Part shown: piece after piece, positions 1-7,944 of the stretch | Numbering within the stretch: position 1 is the stretch's first letter | Layout: every line of letters begins with the position of its first letter | The notes under the pieces: model-generated | Told to the model about the DNA's origin: nothing | The model's database searches: none | What the model saw: the letters and a program-made list of their open reading frames with translations, nothing else | Assembly: GCA_900404475.1 (NCBI GenBank) | Contig: OUQQ01000539.1 | Span: forward strand, 1 to 23,305 | Source: Spongospora subterranea | Lineage: Eukaryota; Endomyxa; Phytomyxea; Plasmodiophorida; Plasmodiophoridae | DNA: 23,305 nt | Direction: 5' to 3' | Made by a program: the position numbers and the translations under genes

Positions 1-543
1 GAAATGGGTAACTTCAAGAAACATTTCTGTCTTTTGGATCATAAGATCCACCAGGGCACTGGGATTTTCTTCAATCTCAGCTTTCTTTAAAAAGTCGTTT
101 TATTACGGATCAGGGACAGTGCTGTGCACGATGCATTTCATGGCAGCCTCAATCTGACTTTAGTTGAGGAATTCGCCATTCTTTTACCGTTATGCGTCCA
201 TGCATCTAAACGATTTTCGAACGAACTTGCCTTATTGTTGCTACAATTGTCATGTCGTTTTCAAGATCTTTAACGAATAACTGCAATGTTTTCGGATATA
301 CTCTATATGTTTTTAGTGGGACCCCAGAAACTGAATGAAGCTTATCAGACCTGATTACCACTGCTTCTGGATCAAAATCGGGTTTATTGACAGAATCAGG
401 CGGGTATTCTCAAGACTTATCCCAGCATTTGGCCAGAGTCTCGTTCTAAAGGATTCGGCAAATTCCTCTTTAAACAACCCCATTGCCATCAAACTGTTTT
501 CTGTGAAATTGGTTTTGATGCACACGTTCTTATGATTTGAACC
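1..543 (-). CDS. Coding-like stretch, partial, unrecognised (possibly a decaying gene)
   Basis: On the minus strand three segments read like protein. Segment A (543-355) has 62 codons and includes FKEEFAESFRTRLWPNAG. Segment B (409-227) includes KPDFDPEAVVIRSDKLHSV and ends near TIVATIRQ. Segment C (84-1) includes KAEIEENPSALVDLM and runs off the window. B and C join in phase 0 if 226-85 is a 142-nt GT..AG intron (donor GTTCGT, acceptor TTTTTAAAG). A and B overlap in different frames, so a frameshift or a sequencing error would be needed to link them. I recognise no family. It may be the 3' part of a live gene or a relic. The inference rests only on amino-acid texture and splice phase. Confidence 0.35.
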
Positions 544-560
544 TTCCCTATCTTAAATGG

Positions 561-773
561 CTTAATGTTGAGTTTCAACGCCTCACTTTGCTTCTGGCAA
601 TCCGCAGAATCATCGAGCCGGACCCCCTGATGGATTCCAGCTTCCAGGGCGCAACTTTTCGGAACGGTCGGCAAAAACGAAGGTTGGGTCTTCAGGCAAC
701 ACGTCCATCAAGGGGTTTAGCATGATTCTGCGAATTGTGAGAAGCAATGAGAGGCGTTGAACATGAACGTAAG
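561..773. repeat. Imperfect long inverted repeat (about 70-bp arms)
   Basis: The left arm (561-634) and the reverse complement of the right arm (703-773) align over about 70 bp with a few small gaps, at roughly three-quarters identity by eye. The best blocks are TTCAACGCCTC and CGCAGAATCAT. About 68 bp separates the arms. The structure could be a fold-back element, a MITE-like remnant or an inverted duplication. No flanking target-site duplication was obvious. Confidence 0.6.
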
Positions 774-923
774 AACCTGAATTATACCACTGGTTCTGTA
801 AACTTTGTAGTTTGAGATCGGTCCAATTTCAATATTCAACAATATCTGGGCGTTCATGTCCATTTGTTAACGTCTTCTTCTTGTACTCAATGCTGTTCAA
901 TTGTAGCCGGGTGTGCAATTACC

Positions 924-1275
924 TTCAGTAATAGCTGTCGGATTGGTAACTAAGGCCAAGGCTGTCAACCATGTAAAGAACAAACCCATTGTACTGCACT
1001 ACGTCCCCCGGTTGAGGGCGAAGGACGGAAGCGACAAGAAAGTGATAGAGAGAAAAATTAATTATCGAGAAGATTTACTGAGCGTAGGAGTAGAATACTG
1101 TGGAGGGCAGTACTGTACCACACCCATTTCAAGAATCAGAGTACATCAATCAGCTCGAAAGAATTTCTCGAGCATGCATGCACTGGCAACACCGGAATCA
1201 TTTTTTGTTGATCACGTTTTCGTACGCTTCCCGTCACTAGAAGAAGCAGGCAAAAATGCAACGCCCACTGTCTAA
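924..1275 (+). CDS. Unrecognised open frame, about 115 codons, possible internal or last exon
   Basis: An open frame follows an acceptor-like ATTACCTTCAG ending at 923 and stops with TAA at 1273-1275. It contains KPIVLHYVPRLRAKDG, EYCGGQYCTTP and ESFFVDHVFVRFPSLEEAG. The first in-frame ATG lies late (near 1173), so if coding it is more likely a spliced exon than a complete gene. I found no convincing upstream exon. No family is recognised. Codon composition is unremarkable, and this may be chance. Confidence 0.3.
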
Positions 1276-1730
1276 GTTTTCGACAGCCTTGCTCTTAACC
1301 AAAGAACATCCTGATAATCTCCATACCTGATGGTGAAACCTCACACGATCTCCGGATTCGGTACATTTTTCAGAAAAAAGAGTTCGTTTTGATTGTATTG
1401 GACAGGGGTAGAGCGAACTCTGAGCCCCTCGACTCATAAATTATGAAGTCGACCCTGGCATGTGCCAAAGCCATATCCCTTCACAGACACCCTACGTATG
1501 TTACAACGCGTGCATGGTGGGCCGCTCCAGGATAGCTCACGGTCCTTAATGATCGACCATTGGTGTGGCTGAGCCACTGAGCACCTTCAAGGTAAGTATG
1601 GGAAGTATTGCGAGATGATTCCACTTTTATACAATTTACTGTCGTTTCGTATATTATGGGACCTAGACACCGTCACCAAGTACACTGTCGAGTGCCGATA
1701 TATTAACAATGTTCAAAGTACATTACGGTG
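1276..1730. other. Intergenic, nothing supported
   Basis: I see no convincing exon, RNA gene or repeat here. The right end leads into the TATA box of the next gene. Confidence 0.5.
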
Positions 1731-1738
1731 TATATAAA
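1731..1738 (+). promoter_or_regulatory. TATA box
   Basis: TATATAAA lies 54 bp upstream of the ATG at 1785, which would put the transcription start about 20-25 nt before the start codon. A similar box-to-ATG spacing is seen for the gene at 6766. Confidence 0.6.
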
Positions 1739-1784
1739 GTGGCTACGGACCTCACTTATAGCTCAAAGGTTTTGTTGAGGACAT

Positions 1785-2947
1785 ATGGCGAATATCAATC
1801 ATCTGCCGACGAAATCTGGGCTATACAAAGTTATCTTGTTTGTCGCATCCGTTACCTGTTTATGTGTTTATAGTTTAAATCGAACTTTTCATTTGGAGGA
1901 TGCAGTAGATATCACAACCCTAACCACCTCCGATATTGTCTCTCCCAGAACGCTACTTCTCAGTCGTACTGCCTCATTCTGCGTCATCCTTGGCACTGTC
2001 GCCTTCCTATTACTCGATAGCGCTGGCGTTTCCGTCAATGTTCATAAGCTCGACACCACCATGACTGTTATCAAAATGACCCGTTTTCAACGTCTCGCCA
2101 CGTTCACAACCTGGTCGTGGTGTTTACAGGGAGCTTACTTTGCCGGCATACTGTCTCTTCAAACAGGTCTTATAACCCATCCTTCAGCAGTAACGTGTAC
2201 GCTAGTGGCATTTGAAGCCGCTCTCAGTCTTGCGCTGCTAGTCACGACAGTTGTAACGTTCGTCCTGATTCCATCATCAATACGCGTTGGCGCTGACCCT
2301 TCGTCGTTTTTCACACTTCCTGCGCTGCTGATGCACAATGCGAACGTTGTCATGATCGTCTTCGAACTTCTTGTCAACACGACCGTGGTCAATATCGCTC
2401 ATTTACCTTTCGCTATTCTCTATGGAATCATCTATGTAGTGTTTTCATGGATATTAGCTCAGAAAACTGGTATGGCTTCATAACATCATCCATCTGCTTG
2501 TTAGCCCTACACATTTCGAAGTTAAAACAGTTTCTCACCATGTCGTGGTGAACATTTTGCCACATTTCGTTCCAGTGTATCGATGTAAATCGCAAATTTC
2601 CCTAAATGGGGTATTTGTCAAGTATGCTCTTGAGTTTAACCTCTGAATATCGTTTCCTCATCATTGCAGCTTTGTGTTGAGTTTTGAGCTATGTGCATCG
2701 TTGACATGGGAATTTGACCTACGTTTCTGCAGGGGTGTTCTTCTACTTTTTCTTGAACTACAACTATAGTCGGCCGGTTACAGCATTGCTCCTGCTAGTG
2801 GGAACTCTGTCGGTCTTCTTCGCCATGTCTGTCGGTATTAGCAAGATCGTTGCGGATCCTCTCCATCACCCGATTGTATTTCCGCTGGTTGCTGTTGGAA
2901 CGCTTTTCATCTGCACTGTTCGATCACCGAAACTTAAATCACGTTGA
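1785..2947 (+). CDS. Multi-pass membrane protein, rolling stone / FAR-17a (AIG1)-like
   Basis: Two exons, 1785-2469 and 2733-2947, join in phase 1 across a 263-nt intron (donor GTATGG, acceptor TTTCTGCAG) to give 299 residues. Hydrophobic segments lie near 14-31, 62-79, 110-130, 140-162, 180-199, 205-224, 230-260 and 275-290. The pattern FTTWSW (107-112), followed by MHNANVVMIVFELL and then LPFAILYGIIYVVFSW, is what I associate with rolling stone/FAR-17a-like proteins, where a conserved His-Asn pair precedes the later helices. Loop and signal residues are otherwise divergent. A TATA box stands 54 bp upstream, supporting this start. The function is inferred as a membrane protein only; the family includes lipid hydrolases and a myoblast-fusion protein. 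The family match is moderate. That the two exons belong together is well supported by phase and hydrophobic continuity. Confidence 0.65.
2470..2732 (+). other. Intron of the rolling stone-like gene
   Basis: The intron is GTATGG..TTTCTGCAG, phase 1, 263 nt. Reading through it meets stops in all frames. The alternative acceptor at 2669 creates an immediate stop, so 2732 is preferred. Confidence 0.65.
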
Positions 2948-3806
2948 TATTGTTTCTTTTCAAACTTCACAAAACTGTCTCAATGTCTCTACTAAATTCC
3001 ACTGTTTCCAATCTATTTTCCAGTAAATTTTACCGTCTGTTTAAAGTGTTTTGCCCTCTTAACCAGACCGATATGTATCGGGCTGCTCCCATTCTCCGTT
3101 AGATAGAAGAGAGAAACTGCAACATTGCTGGTTTGAAGTGCGTTTCGTATGTCTTCATTTACCCGTCATCTACTTGCCAAGATTGCGGCATCTGGACGAG
3201 CTCAAGGTATAAACTTTAGGGACATTCGAAGCGAAACCCTTTACCTAATGGTCATAATGTATTCGAAACCAATACGACTCTCAGACGCACCGTGCTAGGC
3301 TTCAGTTGTGGAATCAGTCCATATTTGGTATTGCTAATTATAAAAACTGCAGCGTGCCAACATTGTCATCACTGACAGTATGATGCTTTTCTCGGAGCAG
3401 GAGAAAAAATAAACGGGAACCAAAGCGGTTTTACCTGTCACATCCAGATTTCAACTGAGTTTAGGAAAACGAACCTGTGATGTGATCGGCGATACTTGGT
3501 GATGTGTCAAAGCAACACAATGATTACCGTACACGATCTCTATCAAGTTTCCAATACTTTCAGGGGCATGCATTAGTCTGCTAATGCACATTCAGGATAC
3601 ATGAGAAGTCGCCGGGTTCCCTGAGTACTGTAAAAGCCCATTAACATCGACATTTGGCCGCATTGATGACATTGGCGACTTGTTGCGACGGCGCATTTAG
3701 CGGATATGCAGTACGCATTTATCGTATACACATGCCATTCTGAATTGGAGATCGTCCCCAACTTGCGCTGACATCTCTTTGGATATCCGGACCACATTAA
3801 ATTGAG
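2948..3806. other. Intergenic, with one weak candidate first exon
   Basis: The only notable item is a possible first exon at 3149-3206. It has an ATG, about 19 codons with a basic, alanine-rich mitochondrial-presequence look (MSSFTRHLLAKIAASGRAQ), and then a GTATAAAC donor. Possible downstream pieces around 3287-3410 do not join in a single unambiguous phase, so no gene is called. Nothing else is supported. Confidence 0.3.
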
Positions 3807-4723
3807 ATGAGTGTGGTAGCAGATCAGGCTGGCAAGACCCCGGATTTGATCGTCGGGGAATTCGAGGACAGGCGGCGGGAGCTGTCTGCGATTTTTCAGA
3901 AGATGCAGGAACTAGACGGAGATCGTCTAGAGCACGAGTAATTACTCACTCGTGTGCTCGATTGTTTCCACCTCATATATGACCATCATATCTGAGTTTC
4001 GCTTCATATTTGTTGCAGTCTTTGCTAACTCTATATTTTGCCAGTTTTGCTACGTTTAGCATTTGTTCGAAAAAATTGAGTTTCTGTTTCCAACTCTACA
4101 ATATACATTTTAATCAAATTTGGTCAAGGTATCTATGGATCCTTTTTTATTTGCTACTTTGATGCTACGCCTCAGATGTCGATTAATAACGCCACCGTTT
4201 TGCAGATTGGTAATCAAGACTTTATCGAAACTGGAGCCTGAGCGAGAATGTTATCGCCTGGTGAACAACGTTTTGGTTCGTAGGACAGTAGGTGAAGTTC
4301 TGCCGTCTGTCGACAACAATAATACCAGAGTAACAGCTCATTTTTTTATATTGTTTATTATTTTTTGTGCTTTCATATTTGTATGCAAATGCAGCTAGCT
4401 ACCCCTTTTCCGTGAATATTTGGCTGTGGTGAACTAATTTCACTATTTTGATTATAGATTGGCGAAGTGATGAGCACTCTGAATGCTAAACTTAAAGAAA
4501 AAGAAGAGGAACTTAATGCGTTCAAAGTACTATAATTTTCTACTCTACAAACGGGTTTATACACTTTAATCAACAATGAATTTCCACTGTTTTCGCGCTG
4601 ATTTTATCTTGTTCTTTACACATTATTAATCGATTGTGTCGCCAGGCTAAGTACGGAATCGTCGTTCGTGGTGAGGACGTTCCGGACACCGTCAAGGCAT
4701 CGCAGCTGAGCTCGTCATCGTAA
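3807..4723 (+). CDS. PFDN2: Prefoldin subunit 2 (beta-type)
   Basis: Four exons (3807-3937, 4206-4329, 4458-4526, 4646-4723) give 133 residues, with introns of 268, 128 and 119 nt in phases 2, 0 and 0. The protein has an N-terminal coiled-coil helix (about 17-50), the signature PERECYRLVNNVLVRRTVGEVLPS (residues 55-78, described here in short pieces: ECYRLV, VLVRRTV, EVLPS) forming the beta hairpin, and a C-terminal helix rich in Lys/Glu (about 86-110). This matches beta-class prefoldin 2. The length is slightly under the usual 140-155. Prefoldin is a cytosolic hexamer that captures nascent actin and tubulin and hands them to the CCT chaperonin. The start ATG gives a short polar leader as in relatives. 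Confidence is very high because every intron phase fits and the conserved core spans the exon joins. Confidence 0.95.
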
Positions 4724-4956
4724 CTTTCAAACACCATTTGAATTGCGAAATGATACAAATATATCGATACCAACACGTTATTTTCTAATATTTCCTGCCT
4801 CTGTATTCGTACGATCTACAGTTGTAACATTACGAATTCGCTGATCAGTAGACCTGCATTTGTCGGGCGAACCAGTTTTCTTGGTAAATGCAATTTTTTT
4901 TTCCTTTTCTTATAAATTAGCTCAATGTTTAGTTAAACAGTATATATTTGTTGATC

Positions 4957-6293
4957 CTATTTTTGCTGATTACCAAAATGGTCTGGCTCTGGAGGTTCAG
5001 GAGACGGCTCGGCAACGATATATGATTTTCGATCACTCACTTGAATCCGGTGCTGATCGTAGAGCTGAAATTCCTGCGCAATGTTCTCGCAGAATCGCTC
5101 CAGCGGCAGATCGTTGTAGTCAGTTCCGAACGGGTTTTCGATTTCTTTCCCAATTGCCTTCACCCCCAGAATCACAAAATAAACAAGCGCCGACATCGGA
5201 ACCGTGTACCATCCGCTAGACTGCACAGCTGTAAAAGGAAATCTGACATGAAATCCCAATATCAGAAATGAGTTTGCATCGACCCGGTAATCTGAAAGTT
5301 GGCCCCGAAAAAGAAAGCAAAAATAAGCAGTAGAACCTCATAACGCAATGTACTGGAACGTTCATCAGCGACGTATCAGACCATAATTAACCGAAGCTTA
5401 CCCCTGTCAAAATACAGGACACAAACGCCATAATTTTCAAGTTGACATCATATGAAATCGTTACAGAAAACCCACATCTTAATAAGATCACGATGAAATT
5501 TGAAAATGAGCACAAAACCAGAACATGGGGAATGTGTGAGCCCGTGAAAATGTGGGAGAACTGACACAATGAGATATATACATATGATATGCTGCAAATG
5601 GATCTCATAAGCCGCTGGGACCGGTGTCCTGAGAATGCGTTGGCATTGGCAATATGCATCATTGACGGACGAGATTTGCGTTGTCAGGAAGTTCAACTGA
5701 GCGGTGTCAAGCAGCGAGTGACGGCGTTGATCGTCCACGAACATTTGCAGAACGGCCATGAGTTGGAGTGGAAGGGCAGCGTGTGTTGGCAATTCCGCAA
5801 CCAGATTGGGTTGAAGCACGTCTGCTCCCATTGTTGATATATCAATCATCGTGTTGGCGCGACTTTTCGGGACTGTGAGAAAGCGCCCAAGGGCGTTCTC
5901 CTTTTGCCGTCGACCACTTTGTGATTCATAGCGAAGATAGTCCTTGATGGCGCAGAGAAGTTGGAGGAGGGTTTGGAGCGCCGCTGGGCGACCATCACAG
6001 GTTAATTCACACATGATAACCCTGGCGAAGTTCCGAACAGCCGTCGTCATTGTGGACCATTGCCGCCGGCCATCCCAAAACCGATCATAGGCGGTATTGG
6101 TTCGAAACACAAGCAGGAACGCAACGACGATCGATACGGCCGTAAAAAACGGTGTTGGCGCAACGATCGGGTGCCCGATCTCGTTCAGCGTGCAAGCAAC
6201 AATCGCCACCATAATGTAGCAAGCGATTTCCGGTGCGATATCAGGCAAGATGCTTGCGTGCCAGTAATGTGTGGCACGGTCGCGATGCGCCAT
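4957..6293 (-). CDS. Bestrophin-family anion channel (UPF0187/RFP-TM)
   Basis: The first exon starts at ATG 6293 and reads to about 5560. The N-terminus contains SILPDIAPEIACYIMVAI (TM1), PFFTAVSIVVAFLLV (TM2) and FRTNTAYDRFWDGRRQW (about 63-79), the hallmark of this family. It continues to CQRILRTPVPAAYEIHL (about 217-233) and a third hydrophobic helix. The last recognised exon, about 5242-5041, holds SGWYTVPMSALVYFVILG, then EIENPFGTDYNDLPLERFC, the conserved bestrophin C-terminal motif. After it there is either an excellent GTGAGT donor at 5040 or a read-through Pro/Glu-rich tail stopping at 4957. The join between about 5560 and 5242 is unresolved: available donors are phase 0 or 1, whereas the best homology-based acceptor (before FPFTAVQ) is phase 2. 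Family members are chloride/bicarbonate-permeable pentameric channels. The family call is firm and the middle of the model is not. Confidence 0.85.
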
Positions 6294-6699
6294 GATCCTG
6301 TCCGACTCTGGTTTTGTGTTTGAGTCGCCCAGAAGCTGTTGACTCTTGTTTCACGGTCGCGCAGCCTAACATTCGTTACTGCTGTGATCTGTCCATAACG
6401 TTTCTTATCTGGAATATCTTGAACATAATGTGTTCGGATTTTATCACAAACGATATCGCTGGCGATTCAGCAATCAAAGGTACGAGCCAGGGGCTATTGA
6501 CCCTTGCAAGGCAGGTTGGATGCCCATGGGATATTGTCTGTTCGGTTTCCGGGGGACATTGGTGGTGTTGCGCAGTATGGGCGAGACAGTAGGAGGAGGC
6601 CTTCAACGGCATCATCATTCTGTCAAAGCGAACCAACATCATACAAAAATAGATAGATACGTGATCTGGTTCTATTCTGTCCCGAGCAATAGCAGCAGT
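6294..6699. other. Upstream region between divergent genes
   Basis: This lies between the bestrophin start (6293, minus) and the TATA box of the next plus gene. Plus-strand open frames exist, for example from ATG 6428 with a GTACGA donor after about 17 codons, but no downstream exon joins convincingly. It probably contains the bestrophin promoter. Confidence 0.35.
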
Positions 6700-6708
6700 T
6701 ATATAAAA
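6700..6708 (+). promoter_or_regulatory. TATA box
   Basis: TATATAAAA lies 66 bp upstream of the ATG at 6766. This resembles the arrangement at 1731/1785 and supports the start of the small gene. Confidence 0.55.
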
Positions 6709-6765
6709 TCAGGTACATTAGAACACAATCAAATCGATGCAACTGTGTTTTTGAATTGAAACTAC

Positions 6766-7015
6766 ATGGCGTGGATTCCCTTTCTATCCGTCCTAGTCCA
6801 TTCATCGCATACAGTAATTACGGCAATATGATGCTGCTCTCGTGTGACCATGTCTCTGGAATTAGCAATCGGAGTTGGGCGTGTCGGTGTATTTACTTGT
6901 GGCTGGAGAGCATTCGTCGAATTTCATACTTGCCAGCTATTTTAGAGGCTTGGAGACCAAGGAGCGCATTGACGAACTTAGTGTGAGATTAAAGGAATAC
7001 GATGAGCAATTATAA
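6766..7015 (+). CDS. Small unrecognised two-exon protein, 65 residues
   Basis: Exon 1 (6766-6813, 16 codons) and exon 2 (6866-7015) join in phase 0 over a 52-nt intron (donor GTAATT, acceptor GGAATTAG). The predicted protein begins MAWIPFLSVLVHSSH and continues with a hydrophobic stretch (GVSVYLLVAGEH, FILASYF, about 21-43). It ends in a charged, helix-prone tail with KERIDELSVRLKEYDEQL (about 48-65). The layout of a short membrane segment plus a charged C-terminal helix resembles small organellar membrane proteins, but I recognise no family. The TATA box 66 bp upstream and the intron size, which matches P450 introns here, support the gene. Exon 2 is more convincing than exon 1. Confidence 0.5.
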
Positions 7016-7430
7016 CTACCGCATACCAGCTCGCAATATGGAATAATGAATATAGCCCAGTTTGGGGAACAGTCAGATGATTGTCCAACTCGTAATCATC
7101 GAGGCGGCGCTAACTTGACTCGCCCATGATCTCTGTCTTATCAACACGACCGTCATCCTATCATCTGTTCATGCAGTTTCGCCCTGATTCACTTCAGCCC
7201 TTTTCGCCATTACAACTGTGGCCAGAATAAACAAGGGATAAACAGCTCGTTGCCGTTGATGATATATGAGACCACACGACGCGCTTATCCCATAGTTTGT
7301 TGAAAAGGTATTCCCTATCGTCATAACGTCTTCCCTGTTTGCCCCTCGAAATCGGCCAATCACAGCTGGCGCCCATCGGCCCCTGGCACCATCACGACAC
7401 GGTCGCCTGAGTTGGGCTCCCGGTGGTTGA
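7016..7430. other. Intergenic, nothing firmly supported
   Basis: A minus-strand frame near 7366-7376 downward reads YDDREYLFNKLWDKRVV but has no supported exon context. A second minus frame that reads NHREPNSGDRVVMV stops near 7366 and is discussed with the neighbouring small gene. No RNA gene or repeat was seen. Confidence 0.4.
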
Positions 7431-7703
7431 TTAAATACCGGTTGTGGAACAGACTGTGGATCGGATCGTCGCAGGCGGAAAATACTGACGGAACGTCAAT
7501 GAAACGGTGACGGTAAACGGGGTTGATCTACCGACCATATTTACTGATTTCTTTCGGAGACCAGAATCGGACGAACTTCCTTTCCGATTCGAATACCGTC
7601 ACCGATCTGGCATTTGAACGTCCAGCGTAACAAGGGGGTTGGTAGCAAATGCCTCGAAGGCGTCGACACCGCGGAAAGTCGTCATCAGCCAATTCCCCAC
7701 CAT
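7431..7703 (-). CDS. Doubtful small gene, 65 residues in the preferred model
   Basis: The preferred model has a non-coding first exon ending at 7813 (donor GTGAGT, next to a GT repeat), an intron 7812-7735, coding from ATG 7703 to 7603, an intron 7602-7528 (75 nt, GTGACG..GGTAG), then 7527-7431 ending in TAA, with phase 2 matched. It contains NWLMTTFRGVDAFEAFAT and TPFTVTVSLTFRQYF. The frame upstream of the ATG also reads smoothly (VYSWDAPGLGIYS). A competing frame over the last exon (DPIHSLFHNRYLINHREP) also looks coding, so the 3' structure is open. A TATA box at 7854-7862 faces this gene. No family is recognised. Confidence 0.35.
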
Positions 7704-7793
7704 GCTGTAAATGCCCAATCCTGGCGCGTCCCAACTGTAAACACCCGAATTCGCCAGAACAATTCAGTAATATTCCGCATCGATTTGCCGACA

Positions 7794-7810
7794 AACACAC
7801 ACACACACTC
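7794..7810. repeat. (AC)n microsatellite
   Basis: This is an ACACAC run of about seven units. On the minus strand it directly follows a GTGAGT splice donor, making a GT-rich intron start. Confidence 0.7.
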
Positions 7811-7853
7811 ACTTGGTCAAGTTGTGCTCTACAACCTTCCGCCAATGGGTTTA

Positions 7854-7862
7854 TATTTTATA
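7854..7862 (-). promoter_or_regulatory. TATA box (minus strand)
   Basis: TATAAAATA on the minus strand lies about 40 bp upstream of the presumed non-coding first exon's donor at 7813. The plus-strand PARP-like gene begins 83 bp to the right, so the region may serve both directions. Confidence 0.45.
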
Positions 7863-7944
7863 GCATTGAGTATTTTATTTGGCGATTTTATACTTCGATA
7901 GAATTTCTTTATTGCGAATTTTAAAATTTCCAAACTTTCCAACA

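Noticed and set aside
1..543. Reassignment of TAA/TAG to Gln, which would open one long minus frame
   Set aside because: The same frame also contains TGA, and all firm genes use TAA, TAG or TGA as terminal stops with none inside.
4860..5219. 119-codon plus-strand open frame
   Set aside because: It is antisense to the conserved bestrophin C-terminal exon and has low-complexity texture.
7431..7620. TAG read-through linking SPKEISKYG to the YRHRF frame
   Set aside because: A GT..AG intron ending at exactly that TAG joins the upstream exon in phase. Read-through is not needed, though the alternative frame is noted as a finding.
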